From CAYQMF01 sp964418595 (GTDB lineage Bacteria > Planctomycetota > UBA1135 > UBA2386), in contig CAYQMF010000111.1 in assembly GCA_964418595.1 (NCBI GenBank), positions 1-23,940 of the forward strand: a stretch of DNA of 23,940 bases. Reading direction: 5' to 3'. Position 1 is the first letter of the stretch, and each line of letters starts with the position of its first letter. Below, one piece after another: positions 6,830 through 15,909 of the stretch. The translations under genes and the position numbers were made by a program. A model generated the notes under the pieces. It was not told the DNA's origin and ran no database searches. It worked only from the letters and a program-made list of their open reading frames with translations.

Positions 6830-7510
6830 ATGCGCGCCTACCGCTACTTCGACCTCGTCGTCGCCGGCTTCGTCGCCGTGCTCCTGTGCTCGAACCTCAT
6901 CGGGCCGGGCAAGGTCGCGCTCGTCGGCGGGATCGCGTTCGGCGTCGGCAACATCTTCTTTCCGATCAGCTACGTCTTCGGCGACGTGCTGACGGAGGTG
7001 TACGGCTACGCGCGTGCGCGCCGTGCGATCTGGGCCGGCTTTGCGGCGATGCTGTTCGCGGCGGGGATGAGCCAGGCCGTCGTGCACCTGCCTACGGATC
7101 CCGCCGAACCCCACAACGAGACGATCCAGCCGGCGCTCGCGGTCGTGTTCGACAGCACATGGCGGATCGTGGCCGCCTCGATCTGTGCCTTCCTCGTCGG
7201 CGATTTCGCCAACAGCTACGTGCTCGCGCGGATGAAGGTGTGGACCCGCGGGCGTTGGCTGTGGACGCGGACGATCGGGTCGACGATCGTCGGACAGGGC
7301 GTCGACAGCCTGATCTTCTATCCCGTGGCGTTCGCCGGCGTGTGGTCGGGTGACCTGCTCTTCACCGTGACGCTCACCAGTTGGGGCTTCAAGGTCGCCA
7401 TCGAGGTGCTGTGCACGCCGCTCACCTATCTGGTCGTCGGCTGGCTCAAGCGCGTCGAGGCCGAGGACTTCTACGACCGCGACACCGACTTCAATCCGTT
7501 CAAGCTCTAG
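6830..7510 (+). CDS. yhhQ: queuosine precursor transporter (YhhQ family)
   Basis: The 226-residue, roughly six-helix membrane protein matches the YhhQ/COG1738 family, which imports queuosine precursors (preQ0/preQ1) across the inner membrane for tRNA wobble modification. Family features are a first helix with CSNLIGPGK at 20-28, FPISYVFGDVLTEVYGY at 44-60, the conserved MKVWTRGRWLWTRTIGST at 135-152, and VGQGVDSLIFY at 154-164 with the conserved Asp159. The ATG at 6830 (MRAYRYFD) puts the start at the edge of helix 1. An earlier in-frame start at 6788 would add a Pro/Leu-rich tail unlike the family. The selenoprotein gene begins 10 bases after the stop. No queuosine biosynthesis gene is in the window, which fits a salvage role. 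Confidence 0.93.
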   Translation: MRAYRYFDLVVAGFVAVLLCSNLIGPGKVALVGGIAFGVGNIFFPISYVFGDVLTEVYGYARARRAIWAGFAAMLFAAGMSQAVVHLPTDPAEPHNETIQPALAVVFDSTWRIVAASICAFLVGDFANSYVLARMKVWTRGRWLWTRTIGSTIVGQGVDSLIFYPVAFAGVWSGDLLFTVTLTSWGFKVAIEVLCTPLTYLVVGWLKRVEAEDFYDRDTDFNPFKL

Positions 7511-7520
7511 GACCTCGACC

Positions 7521-8783
7521 ATGCGCACGCTCACGCGCCTCGCGTCATTGCTGTTCGCCCTCGCGCCCGCCGCCCAGGACGACGGAATCGACTGGCTCAC
7601 CGATCTCGCCGCGGCGCGCGCGGCGGCGACGGAGACCGGCAAGCCCATGCTGGTCGTGTTCCGCTGCGAACCTTGAAAGGACTGCGCGAGCCTCTACGGA
7701 CAGTTGGTCCGTGAGCCCGGAGCCGAACTGGCCGCGGCGGCGCGCGATTGGGTGTGCGTGCGCGTCACCGACATGAGCCAGATCGACCTCGAGGTCTACG
7801 CCTTCGACTACGACCTCACCTTCGCGGCGCTGCTCATGCACGTGGATGGGCCCGTGTACCATCGCTTCGGTGGTCGCGACGGCGACGACGCCACGAGGTG
7901 GTCGTCGCTCGCCGCGCTCACGCGGCTGCTGCGCGACGCGCACGCGTCGCACGTCGAGTATTGCCTCGCGCCCGAGCCGCCCGCGGGGCGCGAGGCCCGC
8001 TTCGTCGTCGACCTGCCGCCACTGGCGCGCAAGCGCGCCGCCAACGCCAAGCTGGCCGCGGCGTGCGTCCATTGCCACACGGTGCACGACACGCTGTACG
8101 CGCACGCGGTCGAGACCGGCACGCTGCAGCCCGACGACATCTGGGTGTACCCGCCGCCGGGGCGCGTCGGGCTGACCCTCGACCCGACCGAGCAGGCGCG
8201 GGTCGTTCTGGTGCGCGAGGGTTCGCCGGCGGCGGCCGCGGGCCTGCAGGCCGGCGACGTGCTCCTGTCGCTCGGCGTGCAGAGGCGCGTGCTCACCGCC
8301 ACCGACGTGCAGTGGGCGCTGCATCGCGCCGGCGCCGGGGAAGGCGAAGTGGCGGTCGCGTGGCGGCGCGACGCTTCGCGGCACGACGGCGTGCTGGCGT
8401 TGCCGGACGGCTGGAAGCGGGGGACGCCGGAGGATTACGCGTGGCGCCCCTTCAAGTGGAACCTGTCGCCGACGCCCGGCTTCGGCGGGCCCGCGCTGAG
8501 CGCGGCGGAGAAGAGCAAGCTCGGCCTCGCCGCCGACCGCTTCGCCTTCCGCGTGCAGTACCTCGTGACCTGGGGCGAGCAGGCGCATCGCGGCCGCGCC
8601 GCTGCGGAGGCCGGCATCCGCCAGGGCGACGTGATCGTCGCGGTCGACGGCAAGGCGGACTTCGCGTCGGTCGATCACTTCCACGCGTGGATCCCGCTCA
8701 CGCATCGCGCCGGCGAGGTCGTGGTGTTCGACGTGCTGCGCGGAGGCGAGCGCCGCTCCGTGTCGCTGGCGTTGCCGAAGTGA
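7521..8783 (+). CDS. Trx/PDZ-domain selenoprotein (Sec encoded by TGA at 7674-7676)
   Basis: The reading frame runs from ATG 7521 to the stop at 8781-8783 with a single in-frame TGA as codon 52, giving 420 residues. Residues 1-18 are a signal peptide ending PAAQ. Residues 22-145 are thioredoxin-like: GKPMLVVFRCEP then Sec52-Lys-Asp-Cys55, so Sec replaces the first Cys of a CxxC redox motif, with another Cys at 49. Family members typically have Cys or Sec here (Trx7/PDZ (seleno)protein, as I recall it). CVHCH at 182-186 is a CxxCH motif like those that bind haem c. PDZ domains follow at about 205-275 (GSPAAAAGLQAGDVLLSLG) and 345-415 (AAAEAGIRQGDVIVAVDGK). A thiol/selenol redox role in the periplasm is likely and the substrate is unknown. 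AGGA at 7509-7512 is the ribosome site, overlapping the upstream stop. Starting at the internal TTG 7704 would delete the signal peptide and redox motif and is unlikely. Confidence 0.9.
7692..7715 (+). promoter_or_regulatory. bacterial SECIS-like hairpin
   Basis: Fifteen bases after the TGA the mRNA can fold as CUC (7692-7694), a single bulged U (7695), ACGGAC (7696-7701), loop AGUUG (7702-7706), GUCCGU (7707-7712), GAG (7713-7715). That is nine base pairs with a bulged U and a GU in the apical loop, the two features that SelB recognises in the E. coli fdhF SECIS. Position and size fit bacterial SECIS elements. It lies within the coding sequence, as expected in bacteria. Confidence 0.8.
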
Positions 8784-8833
8784 TCGGGCTCGGCGCCGCG
8801 GCCCGGCGACGTTGCGCGCCGCGCGCATTCCCG

Positions 8834-8839
8834 TAAGGT
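8834..8839 (+). promoter_or_regulatory. candidate -10 element before secreted-protein gene
   Basis: TAAGGT followed by C lies 14 bases before the ATG at 8854. If used, the transcript would have a very short leader. No -35 box is evident. Evidence is the shared TA-N3-TC shape with other gene starts in the window. Confidence 0.25.
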
Positions 8840-8853
8840 CCGCGCGCGTGTCG

Positions 8854-9921
8854 ATGCGTTCCCCGCTCCTTCTCCTGGGCCTCGCGCTCGCGCCGCTGCC
8901 CGCCCAGGTCAGCGTGATCGTGCCGGCGGCGTACGCCGACCGCGACGCGCCGGCGATGGGGGAGTCGCCCGGCTTCAGCAACCCGTTCCGCCAGCAGGTC
9001 GTGCTGCGCGACCGGCTGCTCACTGCGCTCGCGGGCAAGACCATCACGGCGCTGACCCTGCGCCGCGACGGCCAGTACCCGGTGGCGCTGCGCGGCGGCC
9101 GCGCGAAGGTGACCGTCGCCCTCGGCGTGACCACGCGCGACCCGACGCTGACCTCGCCTCTCTTCGCCGAGAACCTGCCGGCGTCGACGACGGTGTTCCA
9201 AGGCGAGATCGCGCTGCCGGCCGCACCCGCGCCGCAGGGGCGCGACGGCGCGGGCTGGGCCGCGCCGCACGCCGTCGAGATCGCCTTCGCGACGCCGTTC
9301 CCCTACGCGGGCGGTCACCTCGTGCTCGACTTCACCGGCGAGCCGGTCGCGAGCGCGCGCAGTCCGATGTGGCCGATCGACTTCGACTCCGGCCCGGCTT
9401 CGTCGGCGAGCATCGCGATGGTGGGGCGCCCCGCCGACCCGCGCATCGGTGGCTCGCTCATCCTCAGCGACTTCAGCCCCGGCGGTGAGGCGGTGCTCAT
9501 GTCGAACGGTCCCGTCGGCACGTCCTGCATCGGCATGTTCGGCGTCGACGCCGACCCGCAGGGCCTCGACCTCGCCGGCTACGCCGCGCCCGGGTGCCGG
9601 CTGCACGTGACGCCGTTCGGCGCCGTGTCCGCGGTCTACCCGCGCAACAAGAACCTTCCCGTGACCCTCGCCGAAGTGCGCGTGCGGGTGCCCCTGTCGC
9701 TGGGGATGCTCGGCGCGGGGTTCGCCGTGCAGTGGCTGCAGGCGCCCAACCCCAACGTCCCCGCCGGCTGGATCACGACGCAGGCCTTCCGGGTCCGCCT
9801 CACCCACACCGTGCCGAGCTGCGACGTGGCGACCCTGCGCTCGTCGCCCGCCCGGCCGCAGAGCGAGCACGGGGACGTGAACCGCAACCTCACGCCCGTG
9901 CTGCGGTTCACCGCGAAGTAG
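8854..9921 (+). CDS. secreted protein of unknown function
   Basis: The 355-residue product begins with a signal peptide (MRSPLLLLGLALAPLPAQ). The ATG at 8854 is chosen because it starts this segment; a GTG at 8848 would add only two residues. The mature part opens with VSVIVPAAYADRDAP and then a FSNPFRQQVVL segment. This resembles the start of exported proteins I associate with some planctomycete genomes, though I cannot name a domain. The body looks mainly beta, with many short strands, Gly/Pro turns and repeated ITALTLRRDG or LVLDFTGE-like segments. Two or three cysteines near the C-terminal half may form disulfides. No active-site motif or membrane anchor is visible. It stands between the selenoprotein and moxR with its own candidate promoter. 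Confidence 0.8.
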   Translation: MRSPLLLLGLALAPLPAQVSVIVPAAYADRDAPAMGESPGFSNPFRQQVVLRDRLLTALAGKTITALTLRRDGQYPVALRGGRAKVTVALGVTTRDPTLTSPLFAENLPASTTVFQGEIALPAAPAPQGRDGAGWAAPHAVEIAFATPFPYAGGHLVLDFTGEPVASARSPMWPIDFDSGPASSASIAMVGRPADPRIGGSLILSDFSPGGEAVLMSNGPVGTSCIGMFGVDADPQGLDLAGYAAPGCRLHVTPFGAVSAVYPRNKNLPVTLAEVRVRVPLSLGMLGAGFAVQWLQAPNPNVPAGWITTQAFRVRLTHTVPSCDVATLRSSPARPQSEHGDVNRNLTPVLRFTAK

Positions 9922-9958
9922 CGGCTCGCCGTTTCGCATGCGGGGGAGTTCTCGTCCT

Positions 9959-9984
9959 CCGCTATCGTCTGCGGCCACTTTTTT
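9959..9984 (+). promoter_or_regulatory. moxR upstream region: TATCGT -10 candidate, weak hairpin and T6
   Basis: TATCGT followed by C (9963-9968) lies 36 bases before the moxR ATG and has the same TA-N3-TC form as other candidate -10 boxes here. The same stretch can form a weak CCGC/GCGG hairpin (9959-9962 with 9971-9974) followed closely by six T (9979-9984), which could instead be a poor intrinsic terminator for the secreted-protein gene. The two readings compete and neither is strong. Confidence 0.25.
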
Positions 9985-10004
9985 CCGCCGCCTCTCCGCA
10001 CCCC

Positions 10005-10992
<988 letters not shown>

Positions 10993-10994
<2 letters not shown>

Positions 10995-10998
10995 GAGG
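10993..10998 (+). promoter_or_regulatory. strong ribosome binding site of the DUF58 gene
   Basis: AGGAGG overlaps the TAG stop of moxR and lies 10 bases before GTG 11009. It is the best Shine-Dalgarno match in the window and fixes the GTG start of the next gene. All later genes in the operon start inside their predecessor's stop instead. Confidence 0.8.
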
Positions 10999-11008
10999 GA
11001 GCTTCGTC

Positions 11009-11953
11009 GTGATCCAGGCGGAGGTGCTCGCGCAGGTCCGGCGCATCCAGGTGCGCACGAACCGGATGGTCACCGACGTGATGTCCGGCGGCTACACGTC
11101 GGTGTTCCGTGGCTCCGGCATCGAGTTCGACGAGGTGCGCGAGTTCACCGAGGGCGACGACATCCGCGCGGTGGACTGGAACGTGACCGCGCGCACCGGC
11201 CGGCCGCACGTGAAGAAGTACATGGAGGAGCGTGAGCTGACCGTGCTCTTCCTGCTGGACGTGTCGGGGTCGATGGCGTTCGGGACGGCGCCGGGTCGCG
11301 CGGCCGGCGAGGGCGTCGAGCCGCCCACGGTGCGGCGCGCGGCGGCGACGTTCTGCGCCTGCCTCGCGCTGGCCGCGTCGCGCAACAACGACAAGGCCGG
11401 CCTGATCGCGTTCAGCGACCGCATCGAGACCTACGTGCCCGCCAAGAAGGGCACCAGCCACGTGCTGCGCATCATCCGCGAGGCACTCGCGCGGGATGCC
11501 GTCGGCAAGGGCTCCGACCTCGCCGCCGCGCTCGACTACGCGGCGCGCGTGCAGCGCAAGCGCGCGGTCGTGTTCGTGGTGAGCGACTTCCTGTGCGGGG
11601 AGTTCGCGCAGCCGCTGCGCCTGCTGGCGCGCCGGCACGACGTGATCGCGGCGCAGATCGTCGACCACGCCACGCTCGAGCTGCCGCGGGCGGGGCTGGT
11701 GCGCGTGCGCGACCTGGAGTCGGGGGCAGCGCGTTGGGTGGACGCGGGCAGCGCGCGGGTGCGCGCGACGCACGCGGCGATCATGAGCCGCCGGCAGGCA
11801 TCGCTCGTGGAGCGCTTCAAGCGCAGCGGCGTCGACCACATGCAGGTGGTCCTGCGCAGTGACGCGCACGACTCGGCGCGCATCGAGCGCGACGTCGGCG
11901 ACGCGATCGTGCGCTTCTTCCGGATGCGCGAAGTGCGGGGGTCGCGGCGATGA
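11009..11953 (+). CDS. DUF58 domain protein with VWA-like fold
   Basis: The 314-residue soluble protein matches the DUF58 family that partners with MoxR ATPases. The family signature GIEFDEVREFTEGDDIRAVDW spans 37-57 and is followed by an Arg-Thr-Gly segment. A VWA-like metal site appears as LDVSGSM (D84, S86, S88), with VVSDF at 190-194 as the later acidic strand. No signal peptide or membrane helix is present, so it probably acts on the cytoplasmic face and adapts MoxR to the membrane VWA proteins encoded next. An insertion rich in Gly/Ala/Glu (92-106) follows the metal motif. Its stop overlaps the next start (ATGA). Confidence 0.93.
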   Translation: MIQAEVLAQVRRIQVRTNRMVTDVMSGGYTSVFRGSGIEFDEVREFTEGDDIRAVDWNVTARTGRPHVKKYMEERELTVLFLLDVSGSMAFGTAPGRAAGEGVEPPTVRRAAATFCACLALAASRNNDKAGLIAFSDRIETYVPAKKGTSHVLRIIREALARDAVGKGSDLAAALDYAARVQRKRAVVFVVSDFLCGEFAQPLRLLARRHDVIAAQIVDHATLELPRAGLVRVRDLESGAARWVDAGSARVRATHAAIMSRRQASLVERFKRSGVDHMQVVLRSDAHDSARIERDVGDAIVRFFRMREVRGSRR

Positions 11954-12921
11954 GGCGGGTGCTGCTGCTGGTCCTCGCGTCCATCGCGCCGGGCTGCGCC
12001 GAGGGTTCGGCGCGCGTCGCGTTGCCGGCCGTGCCGTGGACGCAGGCGCCGGATCTCGACCTCGACCTGCGCGCGTGGGCGTCGACCAAGGAGGCGCCGC
12101 TGCTCGGCGACGTGACCGTGGTGCTCGACCTGTTCCGCGCCGGCGGCGTGACGACGGCGTTCGCGCCCGCCGTGCCCGAAGGCTTCCGCGGCAGCGTCGA
12201 GACGCTGCCGGAAGCCCCGCTCGGCGCCGGACACGCGCAGCGCTTCGTCCTGCACGTGCGGCCGGCGCGGCTGGGCGAGATCGAGATCGCCTCGTTCAAG
12301 GCGGAGGGCAAGCGTGCCGATGTCGAGGCGCCGGTCGTGGCCACGACGCCCGCGCTCTCGCTCACCGTGGCGTCGGTGCTCGGCGAACACGGGGCGGAAG
12401 TCGAAGCGCCCGCGCCGCCGTTCCCGCCGCGCTTCCCGTGGTTGCCCTGGGGCCTTGGCGCCGCCGGCGTTGCGCTCGTCGTCGCGCTGTTGCTGTGGTG
12501 GCGGCCGTGGCGGCGCCGGCAGCGTGCCGCGAGCGATGAGGTTCGCCTGCCGGCGCACGTCACCGCGCTGCGCGCGCTGTCGCGGCTGCGCCATGGGGCG
12601 CGCGAGACCGCCGAGGAGGTCGACGCGTTCTACGTGGAGGTGTCGCGCATCCTGCGCGCGTACCTGGAGGAGCGCTTCGGCCTGCACGCCCCGGAGCGCA
12701 CGACCGACGAGTTCCTCGCGGAGCTGAACGCGCAGGGTCAAGCGAGTCCGCTGGACGGCCGGCAACGCGGCGCGCTCGCCGGCTTCCTGCGCCAATGCGA
12801 CCTCGTCAAGTTCGCGCGCGCCCGGCCGGGTGTCGACGTGCACGAAGAGTCGCTGCGCATCGCGGAGGAGCTGGTGGAGGCCACGCGCGCCGACCGCGTG
12901 CCGGAGGCGAAGGCGTCATGA
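11950..12921 (+). CDS. single-TM bat-operon protein (DUF4381-like)
   Basis: The 323-residue protein has an N-terminal signal-like segment (1-18, ending APGC; a poor lipobox, so a lipoprotein is possible but unsure). An extracytoplasmic beta-rich domain spans about 25-145, with LHVRPARLGEIEI near 101-113 recalling BatD-type Ig-like domains. A Pro-rich linker PAPPFPPRFPWLPW leads to one membrane helix at about 168-184, followed by a basic cluster (RPWRRRQR). A cytoplasmic helical domain at 195-323 includes AFYVEVSRILRAYLEERFG, the type of segment seen in DUF4381 proteins of bat operons. The role is probably structural within the membrane complex. It starts and ends with ATGA overlaps. Confidence 0.8.
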   Translation: MRRVLLLVLASIAPGCAEGSARVALPAVPWTQAPDLDLDLRAWASTKEAPLLGDVTVVLDLFRAGGVTTAFAPAVPEGFRGSVETLPEAPLGAGHAQRFVLHVRPARLGEIEIASFKAEGKRADVEAPVVATTPALSLTVASVLGEHGAEVEAPAPPFPPRFPWLPWGLGAAGVALVVALLLWWRPWRRRQRAASDEVRLPAHVTALRALSRLRHGARETAEEVDAFYVEVSRILRAYLEERFGLHAPERTTDEFLAELNAQGQASPLDGRQRGALAGFLRQCDLVKFARARPGVDVHEESLRIAEELVEATRADRVPEAKAS

Positions 12922-13895
12922 TCGGCTCGCTGCTCGTGTCCGGCTGGATGCTGCTCGACCCGTGGCTGCTCCTGCTCGGGGTGCCCGCCGTTGCCATCCT
13001 CGTGTGGCGCCTGCGCCGGCCGATGGCGGCGCTGCCGATCGCGGCGCTCGACCCGCTGGCGGAGCTGCCGCGCACCCTGCGCGCCCGCCTCGTGCACCTG
13101 CCGCTGCTGCTGCACGCGATCGCGGCGCTGGCGTTCGTGCTGGCGCTGGCGCGCCCGGTCGCGCGCGAGGTGATGCCCCTGCGTGAGCTGGGCGTCGACA
13201 TCGTGCTCGTCGTCGACCGCTCGTCGTCGATGCTGAGCCCCGACATGGACGCGCGCGGCACGACGCGCATGCAGGCGGCGCGCGACAACGCGATCGCCTT
13301 CGCCAAGGCGCGCAAGACCGACCGGGTGGGCCTGCTCACCTTCGCGCGCTACCCCGAACTCACCTGCCCGCTGACCCTCGACCAGGACGCACTGGCGGCG
13401 TTCCTGCGCGGCGTCGAGACCGTGCCGCCGCGCAGCGCCGAGGATGGCACCGCCATCGGCGTGGCGCTTGCGCAGGTCTCGCAGGTGCTCGCGCCCAGCA
13501 AGGCGAAGTCGAAGGTCGCGGTCTTCCTCAGCGACGGCGAGCAGACCGTGCACGACATCGGCTTCGAGGACGGTGCCAGGCTCTGCGTCGATGCCGGGGT
13601 GCGCGTCCACACGATCGGGATCGGCGCCGGCGAGCACACCATGCTCGGCGTGCGCGAGCTGACCTTCGAGGCGCTGCGCAAGGCGGCGGACGTGACCAAG
13701 GGCAAGTTCTTCCGCGCGCGGTCGGCGGAAGACCTGGCCGACGTGTACGCGGAGATCGACGCGCTCGAGAAGGTCGAACTCGACGACCCGCGCTACCGCA
13801 CCACCGACTACTTCCAGTGGCCGCTCCTCGGCGGTGCGCTGTGCCTCGCGCTCGGGTTGCTGCTCGAGGCCACGTGGCTGCGGAGGCTGCCGTGA
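12918..13895 (+). CDS. batA: membrane VWA protein, BatA-like
   Basis: The 325-residue protein has the Bat layout: N-terminal helices at about 12-30 and 60-78, a VWA domain at 93-285 and a C-terminal helix at about 301-318. The metal-ion-dependent adhesion site is complete: DRSSS (D100, S102, S104), T178 in DGTAIG and D206 in LSDGE. The N-terminal block resembles the aerotolerance-regulator region that precedes VWA in BatA. Family members are thought to present protein or metal-binding surfaces outside the cytoplasm, driven by MoxR. The ATG overlaps the previous stop (ATGA) and the end overlaps the GTG of the next gene. Confidence 0.9.
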   Translation: MIGSLLVSGWMLLDPWLLLLGVPAVAILVWRLRRPMAALPIAALDPLAELPRTLRARLVHLPLLLHAIAALAFVLALARPVAREVMPLRELGVDIVLVVDRSSSMLSPDMDARGTTRMQAARDNAIAFAKARKTDRVGLLTFARYPELTCPLTLDQDALAAFLRGVETVPPRSAEDGTAIGVALAQVSQVLAPSKAKSKVAVFLSDGEQTVHDIGFEDGARLCVDAGVRVHTIGIGAGEHTMLGVRELTFEALRKAADVTKGKFFRARSAEDLADVYAEIDALEKVELDDPRYRTTDYFQWPLLGGALCLALGLLLEATWLRRLP

Positions 13896-14881
13896 GCGAC
13901 ATCACCTTCGCGCGCCCGGAGCTGTGGCCGCTGGGCTTCCTGCTGCCGGGGCTGTGGTTCGTGTTGTTCGCCCTGCTGCGTGCCAACGCGCGGCGCCGCC
14001 GCGCCTGGGGCACGCGCTGCACGGAGATGGTGCGGAGTCCGGCCGCGCGCAGCAGCGTGTGGACCGCGATCGCGCTGTGCCTGTGGCTGTGCTGGCTCGA
14101 ACCGCAGCTCGGCGAGGAGCACGTGGCGGTGGAGCGGCGCGGGCTCGACGTGATCTTCTGCCTCGACGTGTCGCGCTCCATGCTCGCGCGCGATCTCGAA
14201 CCGTCGCGCCTCGAGCGCGCCAAGCGCGACATCAAGACGCTGCTGCCGGAGCTGATCGGCGGCGATCGCGTGGCGCTCGTGGCGTTCGCGGGGGAGGCCC
14301 GCCTCGTCGTGCCGCCGACCCACGACATCGACTCGTTCCGCCACCTGCTCGCCAAGGTCGACACCGACACCGTGCGCCTGGGCGGCACCGACCTCGCGGC
14401 GCCCCTGCGGCGCGCCCTCGATCTCGCCGAGAAGGGCGAGGAGCGCACCACGGTCGTGGCGCTGCTCACCGACGGCGAGGACCTCACCGGCGCCGGCAAG
14501 CAGGCGGCCGCGGAGGTCGCAACGCGCGGGATCATCCTGCACGCGGTCGGCTACGGCAGCACGCGCGGCAGCAAGATCCTCGTGCAGCGCGACGGCGAGG
14601 AGAGCTTCCTCAAGTCGGACAAGGGCGACGAGGTGGTGAGCGCGCTCGACGCCGATGGCCTGCGGGCGATGGCAGAAGCGGCGCGGGGCGATCTGGTGCG
14701 CGCCGACGTGGTGGCCCTGCCGCTCCTGGAACTCAAGACCAAGCGCCTCGACCCGATGCTGCGCCGCGGCTTCGAGTCGGGTGAGGAAGTGACCCGCAAG
14801 ACCCGCTACCAGTGGGTGCTCTTGCCGTGTCTTCTGCTCCTGCTCTTCGAACTGCACCGTGCCGGAGGCACCCGACGATGA
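13892..14881 (+). CDS. batB: membrane VWA protein, BatB-like
   Basis: The 329-residue protein is a second VWA protein with the same topology as its neighbour: helices at about 12-29, 56-69 and 307-320 flank a VWA domain at 85-275. Its metal site is complete: LDVSRSM (D92, S94, S96), T166 in GGTDL and D194 in LTDGEDL. TRGIILHAVGYGS (211-223) is the typical later strand. Start is GTG within the previous stop (GTGA). Order in the operon, after BatA and before the TPR protein, supports BatB. Two VWA proteins side by side suggest a heteromeric complex. Confidence 0.9.
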   Translation: MSDITFARPELWPLGFLLPGLWFVLFALLRANARRRRAWGTRCTEMVRSPAARSSVWTAIALCLWLCWLEPQLGEEHVAVERRGLDVIFCLDVSRSMLARDLEPSRLERAKRDIKTLLPELIGGDRVALVAFAGEARLVVPPTHDIDSFRHLLAKVDTDTVRLGGTDLAAPLRRALDLAEKGEERTTVVALLTDGEDLTGAGKQAAAEVATRGIILHAVGYGSTRGSKILVQRDGEESFLKSDKGDEVVSALDADGLRAMAEAARGDLVRADVVALPLLELKTKRLDPMLRRGFESGEEVTRKTRYQWVLLPCLLLLLFELHRAGGTRR

Positions 14882-15909
14882 AGACCATGCTCCTCGGCCT
14901 CGTGCTCGCCGTGCTGGCGCCGCTGTCTGGCGACGACCACGCGCGAGGCCTGCAGCTCCTGAAGGAGGGCAAGTTCGCGGCGGCGGCGGCGGCGTTCCGC
15001 GCGGCGGCGGAGAGCGACCCCACCGACCCGCGCGTGCACTACAACCTCGCCCTCGCGCTCTGGCGCGCCGGCGACGCGGCGGAGGCGGAGCTGGCCGCCG
15101 AGAAGGCCGCGACCCTGTCCGATGGCAGGCTCGTGCCGTTGCGCGACGGGATCTTCGGCAACCTGCGCATGAGCGAGGCGCAGGGCAAGCTCGCCGGCGA
15201 GCAGCCCGACCTGCAGGCGGCGCTCGGCGCGGCGCAGAAGGCGCGCGATCACTTCCTGCACGGCGCTGCGGAGCCTGCCGCACCGGCCGAGCTGACCCGC
15301 AACCTCGAGCGCGCCCTGCAGCTCATCACCGAGATCGAGAAGAAGATCGAGGAGCAGAAGAAGGAGGAGAAGAAGGACGACCAGAACAAGGACGGCGAGC
15401 AGAAGCCCGACGACAAGGACCAGGAGAAGCAGGAGAAGAAGGACGACGGCAAGCAGGACGAGTCCAAGGACGGCAAGGATCCGAAGTCGGACGAGCAGAA
15501 GCAGGACGAGCAGAAGAAGGACGACGAGAAGAAGGACGGCAAGGACCAGCCGAAGTCCGACGAGCAGAAGGAGCAGGACCAGAAGCAGCAGGGCAAGCCG
15601 GAGGACAAACCACCAGAGCCGAAGCCCGACCAGCCGAAGCCCGACGAGAAGTCCGAGAAGGGCGCGCCGGAGGCGAAGCCCGGTGAGGACAAGGAGCAGA
15701 AGCCGGAGCCCAAGGTCGGTGCGGACGAACAGCAGCAGCCGCCCGGCGAGGGCAAGGAGGCGGAGGCTGCGCCGCCGCCGCAGATGCGCGAGCTCTCGCC
15801 GGAGGAGACCAAGCGCCTGCTCGATGTGCTCGAGCAGTTGCACGCCCAGCAGGCCGAACTCGAGAAGGCCCGCGCCGCGGCGCGGCCCAAGGTGAAGAAG
15901 GACTGGTGA
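14878..15909 (+). CDS. batC: TPR protein with long charged linker, BatC-like
   Basis: The 343-residue product has a signal-like start (MKTMLLGLVLAVLAPLSG) and TPR helices at about 20-82 (GLQLLKEGKFAAAAAAFR, then DPRVHYNLALALWRAGD). A further helical region spans 110-155. Residues about 153-310 are a low-complexity run of Lys, Asp, Glu and Gln with Pro later. A final conserved-looking helix, LSPEETKRLLDVLEQL (about 306-321), leads to the Lys-rich end. BatC-like proteins in these operons pair a TPR with a charged tail and are thought to bind the other Bat proteins. The highly charged linker looks intrinsically disordered. Starts with ATGA overlap and ends with GTGA overlap. Confidence 0.85.
   Translation: MKTMLLGLVLAVLAPLSGDDHARGLQLLKEGKFAAAAAAFRAAAESDPTDPRVHYNLALALWRAGDAAEAELAAEKAATLSDGRLVPLRDGIFGNLRMSEAQGKLAGEQPDLQAALGAAQKARDHFLHGAAEPAAPAELTRNLERALQLITEIEKKIEEQKKEEKKDDQNKDGEQKPDDKDQEKQEKKDDGKQDESKDGKDPKSDEQKQDEQKKDDEKKDGKDQPKSDEQKEQDQKQQGKPEDKPPEPKPDQPKPDEKSEKGAPEAKPGEDKEQKPEPKVGADEQQQPPGEGKEAEAAPPPQMRELSPEETKRLLDVLEQLHAQQAELEKARAAARPKVKKDW

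Noticed and set aside
7674..7676. TGA as a nonsense mutation making the Trx/PDZ gene a pseudogene
   Set aside because: The rest of the frame is intact over 368 codons, TGA falls at a redox Cys position, and a SECIS-like hairpin follows.
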